DNA of 61,799 nt from positions 72,963 through 134,761 of the forward strand of contig JAUJOJ010000008.1 of NCBI GenBank assembly GCA_030447665.1, given 5' to 3'. Of the stretch, positions 37,856 to 46,701 are shown piece after piece (position 1 is the first letter of the stretch; each line of letters opens with the position of its first letter). The notes below the pieces were generated by a model, which was not told the origin of the DNA, ran no database searches, and worked only from the letters and a program-made list of their open reading frames with translations. Origin of the DNA: Allosphingosinicella sp. (lineage in GTDB: Bacteria > Pseudomonadota > Alphaproteobacteria > Sphingomonadales > Sphingomonadaceae). The translations under genes were made by a program, and so were the position numbers.

Positions 37856-39036
37856 ATGGCCACTCGCGACGCCGTCATCATCTCCACCGCCCGCACGCCG
37901 ATCGGCAAGGCATATCGCGGCGCGTTCAACGCCACGCCTTCCCCCACCCTCGCCGCCCATGCGATCCGCGCAGCGGTCGAGCGCTCGGGCGTCGATCCCG
38001 CCGAGATCGAGGATTGCATCATGGGGGCGGCTCTCCAGCAGGGCGTGCAGACCACGATCGGCCGCACCGCCGCCCTTCGCGCGGGACTTCCGGTCACCGT
38101 CTCGGAATGTCGATCGATCGCCAATGCGCCTCCGGCCTGATGGCGATCGCCACCGCCGCCAAGCAGGTGATCGTCGATCGCATGGACGTCTGCGTTGCCG
38201 GCGGCGTGGAGAGCATCTCGCTCGTCCAGACGCCGGAGATGCGCCTCGGGCCCGATCCCGAGCTCCTGTCCATGCACAACGGCGTCTACATGCCGATGAT
38301 CAACACCGCCGAAGTGGTGGGCACGCGCTACACGGTCGGCCGCGAGCGCCAGGACGCCTATGCGCTCCGCTCCCAGCAGCTCACCGCCAAGGCCCAGGCC
38401 GAAGGCAAGTTCGACGACGAGATCATCCCCGTCACCGCCAGGATGAAGGTCACCGACAAGGCGACCGGCGAGACGACGATGAAGGAGGTGACGATCGCCA
38501 AGGACGAGGGCAATCGCCCGCAGACCACGCTCGAGGATCTCCAGAAGCTGCAGCCCGTCATGGGCACGGACGCGATGATCACCGCCGGCAATGCCAGCCA
38601 ACTCTCCGACGGCGCCTCCGCTTGCGTCGTCATGGAGGCGGCCATGGCCGCCGATCGCGGGCTGAAACCACTGGGGCGGTACGTCGGCATGGCTGTCGCC
38701 GGCACTGAACCGGACGAGATGGGCATCGGTCCGGTCTTCGCGGTGCCCAAGCTCCTGAAGCGCTTCGGCCTCACCGTCGACGACATCGATCTTTGGGAAT
38801 TGAACGAGGCCTTCGCCGTCCAGGTCCTCTACTGCCAGGACGTGCTCGGCATCCCCGAGGAGCGGATGAACGTCAACGGCGGCTCGATCTCGATCGGCCA
38901 CCCGTACGGAATGTCGGGCGCCCGCATGACAGGCCATGCCCTTATCGAGGGCCGCCGCCGCGGCGCCCGCTACGTGGTCGTCACGATGTGCGTCGGCGGC
39001 GGCATGGGGGCGGCGGGGCTGTTCGAAGTGCTGTAG
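37856..39036 (+). CDS. Acetyl-CoA C-acyltransferase (thiolase; one-base deletion near 38105)
   Basis: The gene starts [20 protein letters not shown] after a CAAGGAG ribosome binding site. One base is missing near 38105. Joining frames restores [19 protein letters not shown] with the catalytic Cys. Further motifs are [17 protein letters not shown] with the His base and [13 protein letters not shown] with the second Cys. The 393-residue length matches degradative thiolases. It cleaves 3-ketoacyl-CoA with CoA, or runs in reverse to acetoacetyl-CoA. With maoC upstream and a PHB depolymerase nearby, it fits fatty-acid or polyhydroxybutyrate turnover. Confidence 0.93.
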
Positions 39037-39421
39037 TGCTTACTCCAGGCGGCGGGCTCCCGGCCTTCACACGGCGGATCAAGAGAGATGTGCATGCCGC
39101 CTGGCTCGCCGCGCGCGATCCGCGGACGCCCTGGTACGCGCGCGCATTCGGCTTGATGGTGACCGCCTACGCCTTGTCGCCGATCGATCTCATTCCCGAC
39201 TTCATCCCCGTCCTGGGCCTCCTCGACGACGTGCTCCTCGTCCCCCTCGGCATGTGGCTGTTCGTGAAGATGCTGCCGCCGGGACTGTTCGACGAGTGCC
39301 GCACCCGCGCGGAAGAAGCGGCGGCACGTCCGCAAAGCCGCTGGGAGCGCTGCTGATCGGCCTCATTTGGATCGGATCGGCTTTGCTTGCCGCGCACCTG
39401 CTCGGCTTCCGGTTCGGCTGA
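39036..39421 (+). CDS. YkvA family (DUF1232) membrane protein (frameshift near the 3' end)
   Basis: The GTG start overlaps the thiolase TAG. The DUF1232 core YALSPIDLIPDFIPVLGLLDD lies near residues 48-68. The frame as sequenced stops at 39356. Restoring one C near 39343 continues RLGALLIGLIWIGSALLAAH to a stop at 39421, adding a C-terminal helix like that of other family members. The reconstructed length is about 128 residues. The family has no settled function. It is likely co-transcribed with the thiolase. Confidence 0.82.
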
Positions 39422-39556
39422 GAGCCTGTTTGGGATACGGCTCGAGAGCGCGTTTTTGGGGGCTCCGCACCAGCCGCATCCCCCACTCAGCCTCCCGACG
39501 GCAGTATCATTGCCGGGAGGCCCGCTCGGCCCCAACCGCATCCCCAAAAAGGCTCT
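39421..39556. repeat. Large dispersed palindrome, GCCTGTTTGG family, copy 2
   Basis: The element begins AGAGCCTGTTTGG and ends CCGCATCCCCAAAAAGGCTCT, pairing AGAGCC/GGCTCT and TTTTTGGGG/CCCCAAAAA. The core hairpin CCTCCCGACGGCAG...TGCCGGGAGG (39491-39520) is the inverse of the core at 26548-26580, although the ends keep the same orientation. Confidence 0.8.
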
Positions 39557-39608
39557 GAGGCAACCGCTCGCCTCCTCTCCCGTTTAGGTTGAAACGGAGG
39601 AGGACTGA

Positions 39609-39873
39609 ATGCCGGTATCGAACCTCACGCTCGTCGAGCGGATCGCCCGCGTGCTGGCGGCGCGCGCGATCAGCATCAACGCGCATGGCGACGATCCTTC
39701 GGCGGGGCCGAACGTCGACGAAACCTGGCACGAATATACTGACGATGCGCTCTCGATCCTCCAGGACGATGCGCGAACCCGATCCGATCATGGCCGCTGC
39801 CGGCGATCCCGACATGTGGGAGCGGATGGTGGAAGCCGCGCTGAACGTCGAACGCGCCGTGGGCAGCAGCTGA
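39609..39873 (+). CDS. Small hypothetical protein, about 87 residues (frameshifted)
   Basis: GGAGGAGGACTGA is a strong ribosome binding site for the ATG at 39609. The first frame reads MPVSNLTLVERIARVLAARA and continues to the acidic WHEYTDDALSIL. The frame slips near 39760, after which TMREPDPIMAAAGDPDMWER and ALNVERAVGSS follow, with a stop at 39871-39873. Both halves look coding and match neighbouring codon bias. No signal peptide or membrane helix is seen. The family is unknown to me. Confidence 0.6.
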
Positions 39874-39906
39874 AAATGAAAAGGTCGCCCCTTTCGGAGC
39901 GGCCTT
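39872..39906 (-). terminator. Probable terminator of a short leftward transcript
   Basis: On the minus strand AAAGGCCGCTCC-GAAA-GGGGCGACCTTT forms a 12-bp stem with two G-U pairs, followed by TCATTTTC. On the plus strand there is no T-run. It lies 100 nt downstream of a minus-strand ATG (40004) that has a near-perfect AGGAGGT six nt before it. Together they suggest a short gene or small RNA between 39872 and about 40090. The ORF from 40004 (MSHCHMPFAANLVS...) has no stop before the hairpin, so its true frame is uncertain. Confidence 0.5.
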
Positions 39907-40128
39907 TCCATTGTCAGCCGGAATGCGGCAAAATCGTTAAGCGAGAACCCCACGGAGGCTGCGCTCACCAGATTTGCCGCGAACGGCATGTGACAATGAG
40001 ACATCAGACCACCTCCTTTCAGTTGTTGAACAGTGAGGCGGATATAGGCTGCGGCGCGCATCTTCAAGCCTTGCCAACAGCTTAGGTTATATCTCAAACC
40101 GCCGGCGATTGCCGGATCGATGACGCTC

Positions 40129-41350
40129 TCACCGGTCGTGCTGCGCGATCCACTTCTCGACGACAGGGGCGATCCGCGTGCGCCATTTGCTGCCGTTGAA
40201 GATGCCGTAATGGCCGACGCCCTCGGCCATATGATAATGCTTCATCTGCTCCGGGAGCCTGGTGGAGATGTTGAGCGCCGCCTTGGTCTGGCCGATCCCT
40301 GAGATGTCGTCACGCTCGCTCCTCGATCGCCAGGATTGCGACGTCGCTGATCGCGGCCGGATCGACGCGGCGGCCCCGGTGCATCATCTCGCCCTTGGGC
40401 AACAGGTGCCGCTGGAACACGACATCCACCGTCTGCAAATAGAATTCCTCGGTCATGTCGCAGACGGATCGATATTCGTCGTAGAAGTCCTTGGTGGCAT
40501 CCGCGCTTTCGCCGTCGCCGGCGACCAGGTGCTTGAACATCTCCCAGTGGCTGGTGAGGTGGCTGCCCAGGTTCATGGTCATGAACCCGGCAAGCTGCAG
40601 GAACCCGGGATAGACCGCCCTGCCCGCGCCCGGATAGGAATAGGGAACGGTGGCGATCACGTTGCGCTGGAACCAGGTGTGGGGGCGCTGGGTGGCGAGC
40701 GTATTGACCGCGGTCGGCGCCTCGCGCGTATCGATCGGCCCGCCCATCATGGTGAGCGTCCTTGGCCGCGCCGGGTTCTCGTCGGCCGACATCGCGGCCG
40801 CGGCCGCATAGCAGGGCACGGAAGGCTGGCACACGGCAAGCATGTGCGCGCCGGGGCCGATATGCTCGAGGAAGGCGATCAGATAATCGATGTAATCATC
40901 GAGATCGAACCTGCCGTCCGCCAGCGGCACCAGCTTCGCATCGCGCCAGTCGGTGATGTAGACGTCATGGCCCGGCAGCATCCGCTCGACCGTGCCGCGC
41001 AGCAAAGTCGCATAATGGCCGGACATCGGCGCCACGATCAGCAGCCGGGACCCGCCTTCGATCCCCTCGCGGCGGAAGCGCTTCAGCTGCCCGAAGGGCC
41101 TCCGAAGCACGATCTCCTCGACGACCGGAACGGTATTGCCGTCGACCATGGTCGTTTCAAGCCCGAATTCGGGCTTTCCGCGCGAAGCCGAGGCGTGGGC
41201 GAACACGTTGAGCGCCGAACCCACGATCGGACCCATTTGGCTGTAGGAAAACGGATTGGCGGGATTCTGCATCCAGCCGGCGCCGATATTGGCTAATGTG
41301 CTGGCGCCGGCGAGCAGCGAACGCTGCATTTCATAAGCGTCGTAGAGCAT
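40129..41350 (-). CDS. phaZ: Intracellular polyhydroxybutyrate depolymerase (frameshifted near the 3' end)
   Basis: The protein starts MLYDAYEMQRSLL after GGGAGGATT. It has the short-chain intracellular PhaZ pattern: VAPMSGHYATLLRGT near residue 105, DVYITDWRDAKLVP near 125, and the lipase-box variant CQPSVPCYA near residue 168 with the nucleophile Ser. The frame slips near 40312. The second frame supplies ERDDISGIGQTKAALNI and the HYHMAEGVGHYGIFNGSKW end with the catalytic His, to a stop at 40129. It hydrolyses PHB granules to oligomers and 3-hydroxybutyrate. It diverges from the ABC exporter. Confidence 0.92.
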
Positions 41351-41410
41351 CAATCCTCCCACCCTGCACACGCGCATAGCGCGGTGAACGGGGCATAATC
41401 TACAGCTTTA

Positions 41411-41426
41411 AACCGACCGGCCGGTT
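41411..41426. promoter_or_regulatory. TetR-type operator-like palindrome between phaZ and the ABC exporter
   Basis: AACCGACCGGCCGGTT matches its own inverse at 14 of 16 positions and is flanked by TTTA/TAAA. It resembles AACCGACCGGTCGGTT sites of TetR regulators. It lies 61 bp upstream of phaZ and 56 bp upstream of the ABC gene, placed to control both. No TetR gene is in the window. Confidence 0.5.
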
Positions 41427-41481
41427 AAAGGCTCCCCACGCCGGGATTGAGCGGCCTCCCACGCGCTGCTAGGCCGTGGCC

Positions 41482-43254
41482 ATGGCAAACGAGCCGGAAG
41501 TCACTGGCAGCAGGAAAATCGGCAATCTGTCGATGATCTGGCGCTTTGCCAGGCGCTACCCGGGACGCATCGCCGGCGCCGCCGCGGCCTTGCTGGTGGC
41601 GGCAGGCGCGACCCTCGCCATTCCAATGAGCTTCCGCCTCATCATCGATCGCGGGTTCTCGGGCGAAAGCGGCGACATCGCGCGCTGGTTCCAATATCTG
41701 CTCCTGCTCGTCGCGGTGATGGCGATCGCCACCGCCTTCCGCTTCTATTTCGTCACCTGGCTTGGCGAGCGGGTCGTTGCCGACGTCCGCACCGCCGTCC
41801 AGCGCAACCTCCTCCGCCTCTCGCCGAGCTTCTTCGAGGAGAACCGCCCGTCGGAGATTGCCTCCCGCCTCACCGCCGACACGACGATCATCGAGCAGGT
41901 GGTCGGGACCACCGTATCGGTGGCCCTCAGGAACATCGTCATGGGCACGGGCGGCGTGATCATCCTCTTCGCGCTCTCGCCCAAACTCGCCGGCCTGCTG
42001 CTGCTCGGCATTCCGGTCGTGATCCTGCCGATCGTCTTCATGGGCAAGCGGCTTCAGGACCTCTCGCGCAAGAGCCAGGACCGGGTCGCCGACGTCGGCG
42101 CGATGGTCGATGAAGTGCTGGGCGCGATGAAGATCGTTCAGGCGTTCAACCAGCAGGGCCGCGAGGCCGCCCGCTTCGGGGATGCGGTCGACAGCGTGTT
42201 CGCCACCGCCAGGCGCCGCATCGCTCTGCGTGCCGTGATGACCGCGATGGTGATCGCGCTCATCTTCAGTGCGATCACCATGGTCATGTGGCAGGGCGCG
42301 CTGGACGTCCAGGCCGGCCGTCTCAGCGGCGGCACCATCGCCGCGTTCGTGCTCACCGGCGGTCTTGTCGCGGGCGCATTCGGGGCGCTGACGGAGGTTT
42401 ATGGCGATCTCCTGCGCGGCGCGGGCGCGGCCGCGCGCCTCGCCGAGCTCGAATCCGCCGAGCCGGAGATCCGGCCGCCGGCTCAGCCAAGGCCGCTCCC
42501 CACCCTCGCCCGCGGCGAGCTTCAGTTCGAGCATGTCGAATTCCGCTATCCCACGCGCAGGGACGTGAGCGCACTCAAGGATTTTTCGCTGACCGTGAGG
42601 CCGGGCGAGACGCTTGCCGTAGTCGGCCCATCGGGCGCGGGCAAGTCGACCCTCTTCCAGCTGGCCCAGCGCTTCTACGACCCCGAACGCGGCGCCATCC
42701 GGCTGGACGGCGTGGCGCTGACCGAAGCCGATCCGGCCGACATCCGCGAACGGATCGCGATGGTGCCGCAGGAGACGGTGATCTTCGCCGCTTCCGCGCG
42801 CGACAATCTGCGCTACGGCCAATGGGACGCCACCGACGAGGCGCTTTGGGCGGCTGCGGAAGCGGCCAATGCCGCCGAATTCCTGCGCAAGCTGCCGGAA
42901 GGCCTCGACACCTTCATGGGGGAAGGCGGCGCGCGCCTGTCGGGTGGCCAGCGGCAGCGGATCGCCATTGCCCGTGCGATCCTCCGCGACGCCCCCCTGC
43001 TCCTCCTCGACGAAGCGACATCGGCCCTGGATGCGGAGTCCGAACGGCTGGTCCAGGCCTCGATCGAGCGCCTCGTCGCCGGCCGCACGACGATGGTGAT
43101 CGCCCACCGCCTCGCCACCGTTCGCGCCGCCGACCGGATCGTGGTGATGGACCATGGCGAGATATTGGAGGAAGGCACCCACGAGAGCCTTCAAGCCCGC
43201 GGCGGCCTCTACGCCCGCCTCGCCCGCCTGCAGTTTGAGGGTCTGGCGGCTTAG
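41482..43254 (+). CDS. ABC exporter, fused transmembrane and ATPase domains (MsbA/multidrug type)
   Basis: The 590-residue half-transporter has six helices in residues about 20-320. The nucleotide-binding domain has Walker A GPSGAGKS at 382-389, the Q-loop VPQETVIF near 435, signature LSGGQRQRIAIARAI near 490 and Walker B LLLLDEATSALD near 510. An H-loop IAHRLATV follows. It would act as a homodimer exporting lipids or hydrophobic drugs. ATG 41482 is preferred to GTG 41476. It is divergent from phaZ and shares the TetR-like site. Confidence 0.93.
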   Translation: MANEPEVTGSRKIGNLSMIWRFARRYPGRIAGAAAALLVAAGATLAIPMSFRLIIDRGFSGESGDIARWFQYLLLLVAVMAIATAFRFYFVTWLGERVVADVRTAVQRNLLRLSPSFFEENRPSEIASRLTADTTIIEQVVGTTVSVALRNIVMGTGGVIILFALSPKLAGLLLLGIPVVILPIVFMGKRLQDLSRKSQDRVADVGAMVDEVLGAMKIVQAFNQQGREAARFGDAVDSVFATARRRIALRAVMTAMVIALIFSAITMVMWQGALDVQAGRLSGGTIAAFVLTGGLVAGAFGALTEVYGDLLRGAGAAARLAELESAEPEIRPPAQPRPLPTLARGELQFEHVEFRYPTRRDVSALKDFSLTVRPGETLAVVGPSGAGKSTLFQLAQRFYDPERGAIRLDGVALTEADPADIRERIAMVPQETVIFAASARDNLRYGQWDATDEALWAAAEAANAAEFLRKLPEGLDTFMGEGGARLSGGQRQRIAIARAILRDAPLLLLDEATSALDAESERLVQASIERLVAGRTTMVIAHRLATVRAADRIVVMDHGEILEEGTHESLQARGGLYARLARLQFEGLAA

Positions 43255-43260
43255 ACCTTG

Positions 43261-43540
43261 CCGCCAAGGCGGTATCGCCCTGGCGGATCAGAAAGGCTCC
43301 CGATCATGTCTGGAGATGATCAGGTCGCCATGCCACCGGCATCGCTACGGATTGCCGGGGATGAGCCGGCCGCCGCGCCTCCCGGGCGCGGCTGCGACCT
43401 TCGGGGAAGGTCGCACCTGCTCATCCGTACCTGATCATTCCCGGCCGAAAATTGAGCAGGTGCGCAGTCCCCCGGACTGCGCAGCCATGCCCGGGGGCAT
43501 GGCGACCTACTCAATGGCTCCCCGCTTTTCGGAAAGCTCG
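43261..43540. repeat. Composite nested palindromic cluster (inverted orientation)
   Basis: 43261-43314 is the inverse of the GAGCCTTTC hairpin at 45210-45255. Next, between GTCTGGAG and CCCGGCCG, sits an element with arms TGATCAGGT/ACCTGATCA (about 43317-43438) that itself contains a clover-leaf with arms ATGAGC/GCTCAT. Then 43451-43515 holds the clover-leaf seen at 37270-37335, with arms ATTGAGCAGGT/ACCTACTCAAT. No gene lies in 43255-43664. Confidence 0.85.
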
Positions 43541-43664
43541 AGACCTTGATTGGATCAGGCCGAATCGGCCTGATCCCTGAATCGTGGTCTTAACTATATG
43601 AAAAGGCTGCAGGTATCGTACGCCGGACTGTGCGCGCGCTTGCCGGCATGTTAGCTGCGTTCGC

Positions 43665-44365
43665 ATGGGGAGCGATTGGGACCATTCCGCAGAATCATGG
43701 ATCTCCGCCATGTCGGACGGCGGCGATTGGGCGCGTACGGCGGTCCTGGACCGGGTCATGCTCGATCGCGCCAGCCGCGTCTCGCCTTCCTCGCCCTGGA
43801 TGTAGGTTGCGGCGAAGGCCGCTTCTGCCGCTTATTGGCTCAGGCGGGCGTCCGCACGGCGGGTATCGACCCCACGAGGACCTTGGTCGAAACCGCCCGG
43901 CAGCGTCACCCGGAGGGACTCTACCAGCTCGCCAGTGCCGAAAGTCTCCCGTTTCCCGACAGTTCGCATGACCTCGTCGTCAGCTATCTCACCCTGATCG
44001 ACATCGAAAATATGGGCGCAGCCATAGCGGAGATGGCTAGGGTCCTCGCGCCCGGAGGGACGCTGCTGGTGGCCAATCTCGCCAGCCACAACTCAGCCGG
44101 ACGGTGGCTCAAGGACAAGTCAGGTAAGCCGCTGGGCTATCTGATCGATCGTTACCTCGACGAGCGTCCGCTTCGACAGGCGTGGGCAGGCATCGACATC
44201 GTTAACTGGCATCGCCCGCTTTCGACTTACATGCAGGCGTTTCTCGCTAATGGTCTCCGGTTGACTTTCTTTGACGAGCCCAAACCAGCGTCTGGAGAAG
44301 ACCCGACCGGCGGCAAGTTCGTCCGAGTACCATGGTTCATCGTCACGGAGTGGCAGAAGGATTGA
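43665..44365 (+). CDS. Class I SAM-dependent methyltransferase (frameshift near residue 40)
   Basis: The first frame opens MGSDWDHSAESWISAMSDGG and runs to a stop near 43807. The second frame supplies SAM motif I ALDVGCGEGRFCRLLAQAGV, GIDPTRTLVETARQRHP, and LVVSYLTLIDIENM, ending FIVTEWQKD. They join near 43790, giving about 233 residues. The N-terminal DWDHSAESW block is typical of ubiE-like small-molecule methyltransferases. The substrate is unknown. It is an isolated gene between the repeat cluster and the TonB operon terminator. Confidence 0.85.
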
Positions 44366-44629
44366 ACCCGCGGAATCGACGTGGAATGCCACCCGGTTCG
44401 CCGTCGTAGATGCAAAGCACGGGGATGGCGCGCCGGAAAGTCGGTCCGGTTATGGATCGTTATCGCACCCTCGCGAAGCCTGCTAGTCCGCCCTGAGCAA
44501 AGTCGGAGATAAAGCCGGCGGGTTTCTCGTTCGTTTGACGGCGCGCCGCAGATCACGAAACCGAATGATCCTGGACGTGGATTGGCTTCCTTCACTGGAG
44601 CGCCCGACTCAGCGCCAGGCTGGGCGCGC

Positions 44630-44667
44630 AAAACGGCGAGGGCGGCTCCAAAGGAACCGCCCTCGCC
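44630..44667 (-). terminator. Rho-independent terminator of the tonB-exbB-exbD-exbD operon
   Basis: GGCGAGGGCGG...CCGCCCTCGCC (44635-44667) is a near-perfect 15-bp stem with loop AAA. On the minus strand it is followed by GTTTTGCG. It lies 25 nt past the stop of the last exbD. Apart from this hairpin, 44366-44691 contains nothing I recognise. Confidence 0.8.
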
Positions 44668-44691
44668 GCTGCCCCGGAAGGTCGTCGACCG

Positions 44692-45116
44692 TCAGAAAGT
44701 TGCGTAGGCCTCGTTGCCGACGAAGCCCATGGCGGTGACGTTCGCGCGTTTGGTGATCGCGAGCACCTCATCGACCAGCTCGTAGCGGGCCTCCGGCTCC
44801 GGCTGCAGATGCAGCTCGGGAACAGGCGTCATCGTCGTCGTGAGCTCAAGATACTGGCGCAGCTGGATCGGGCTCACCGGCGTTCCGTTCCACAGGATCT
44901 GGCCCGGCCGTGTAACGACGATCTGTTCTTCACCGGATCGATCGGCGGCGGCGTCTGGTTAGGCTGATCCTGGGGCAGGTCCAGCTTCACGGCGTGGGTT
45001 TGGATCGGGATGGTAATGATGAACATGATAAGAAGCACCAGCATCACGTCGATCAGCGGCGTGGTGTTGATGTCCATCATCGGTTCGCCTTCGGCTCCAC
45101 CGGTTGACATCGCCAT
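44692..45116 (-). CDS. exbD: ExbD/TolR family biopolymer transport protein, second copy (frameshifted)
   Basis: The first frame gives [20 protein letters not shown], then [19 protein letters not shown], the single ExbD helix with its conserved proton-path Asp, and [14 protein letters not shown]. The frame slips near 44925. The second frame supplies [17 protein letters not shown] and the C-terminal periplasmic fold ending [11 protein letters not shown]. The joined protein of about 141 residues is typical. ExbD works with ExbB to energise TonB from the proton gradient. Sphingomonads commonly have two exbD genes in tandem. Confidence 0.9.
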
Positions 45117-45146
45117 AGTATTTAACTCCTGAAAAACCTGTTCTTA

Positions 45147-45255
45147 GAGCACTTCCCGAAAAAGTTGGCACCGCTTCTTCGGCCGGGAAGTGCTCCAGAC
45201 ATTGATCTGGAGCCTTTCTGATCCGACAAGGCGATCGCCTTGTCGGGAAAGGCTC
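45147..45255. repeat. Dispersed palindromic element, GAGCACTTCCCG family, uninterrupted copy
   Basis: GAGCACTTCCCG...GGGAAGTGCTC (45147-45195) forms an 11-bp stem without insert. CAGACATTGATCTG and a second hairpin GAGCCTTTC...GAAAGGCTC (45210-45255) follow. It sits between the two exbD genes, and the second hairpin touches the stop codon of the first. It is the reference copy for the nested forms at 37244 and 43261. Confidence 0.85.
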
Positions 45256-45745
45256 TAGAGGCGAACGACGCTGCCACCCGGTGGCGGCTCGGAAATGAAG
45301 CCGACCCGCGCAATCCGGCCCGCTGCATGGTGAAGACGGCGCCGCCGATACAGCGGTACGGCGTGTTGACGTCGCCGCGGATATGCGCCTCCGGCATCGT
45401 CTCCTCGGTAAGGTTTTCGACGCCGCCGAGCTTCTTGATCTCGTCCTCCAGCTTGCTGACCGCGCGCTTCAGCAGCTCTTCGGAATTGACCGGGGTGAGG
45501 CCCCAATAGACCTCGCAGGCCCCGCCCGGCCCGGCCCTCACTGAAAGCAGCACGTTCTCCGGCTTGGTCGCGGTCGGCTCGAACCGGACCTTCGGAAGGC
45601 TGACCGGCACCGACTGGATCACCACCGGAACGGCGATCAGGAAGATGATGAGGAGAACCAGCATGACATCGACGAGCGGCGTCGTGTTGATGTCGGACAT
45701 CGGGGTTTCTTCGCCGCCTTCCCCAGGGCCGAGGCTCATGGCCAT
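45255..45745 (-). CDS. exbD: ExbD/TolR family biopolymer transport protein, first copy (frameshifted)
   Basis: The first frame opens MAMSLGPGEGGEETPMSDIN and has [20 protein letters not shown] with the conserved Asp, then periplasmic KPENVLLSVRAGPGG. The frame slips near 45318. Restored, it ends AGIARVGFISEPPPGGSVVRL with TAG at 45257-45255, giving about 163 residues. As sequenced it would run through the repeat element to 45122. Its start follows exbB by 79 bp. It forms part of the TonB energising complex. Confidence 0.9.
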
Positions 45746-45824
45746 AGTATCGGTTTCCTATCTTCTCAGTACACGCAAAGGCGAGTGCGGCGGGCGGAGA
45801 AGCCTCCGCCCGCCTTCGGGAGGC

Positions 45825-46639
45825 TTACAGCTTCTTCGGGCTACCGGTGGTCGCGCCGGTTGCGCTTCCCGTCGCAGTGGTGCCGCCGGGGCTCGCCGCT
45901 CCGGTTGCGGCCGATCCGCCCCGGGCTGCCGCGGCCGCGATCGCCGGACGAACCGTGCCGCCCGACATCATGTAGCCGTGGAGGTCGTTCGAGAAGCGGG
46001 CGAGCTCCTCGAGCACGGCCTTGTTGCGGCGCATCAGCCAGTTATAGGCCATCACGGCGGGCACGGCGACGATCAGGCCGAGCGCGGTCATGATCAGCGC
46101 CTCGCCGACGGGGCCGGCGACCGCATCGATCGACGCCTGACCGGCTTGACCGATTTTGATGAGCGCCCGGTAGATGCCCACCACGGTGCCGAACAGGCCG
46201 ATGAACGGCGCCGTCGAACCGACGGTGGCGAGCAGTGCAAGGCCGGTCGACAGCTTGGAGGCGATCGCGCCCTGGCTGCGCGCGAGCGAGTTCAGCATCC
46301 AGTCGTGCTGGTCGATCGGATCGGTCAGCTTGTCGTGCTGCTCGAGCGCGAGAATCCCATCGTCCACGATCTGGCGATAGGCGCTGTTCTTCTCGAGCTT
46401 GCCGGCGCCTTCGCGCAAATTCGCCGATTGCCAGAAGGTCGTTCTGGCCCGCCGTCCCTGGTTGATGATTTTCTGCTGCTCGAAAAGCTTCACGAACAGG
46501 ATGTACCAGGAAGCGGCCGACATGATTACGAGGATGATGAAGGTGCCCATGCGATCGCACCACCCTGCTCGAGTGCCGCCATAAGACCATAGGGGTTCTC
46601 AGCTGCGGCTCCGCCGCCTCCTGCTGCTGGGGTCGTCAT
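45825..46639 (-). CDS. exbB: ExbB/TolQ/MotA family proton channel protein (frameshifted near the N-terminus)
   Basis: The start ATG at 46639 opens MTTPAAGGGGAAAENPYGLM, an N-terminus usual for sphingomonad ExbB. The frame slips near 46550 and the main part continues FIILVIMSAASWYILFVKLF. Further helices follow, with LLATVGSTAPFIGLFGTVVG near residue 160 and TALGLIVAVPAVMAYN near 205, which carry the channel-lining Thr and small residues. The C-terminal tail is Gly/Ala/Thr-rich. ExbB pentamers with ExbD drive TonB. The intact length would be about 271 residues. Confidence 0.92.
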
Positions 46640-46701
46640 AATATTCGCTTTCCTCTCATTTTGATGCATCGGTTGGCGGCACGCCGCCGAGGATCGACTT
46701 A

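Noticed and set aside
45255..45745. Programmed frameshifting in exbD
   Set aside because: No slippery heptamer or downstream pseudoknot was evident, and similar breaks occur in many unrelated genes, pointing to sequence error.
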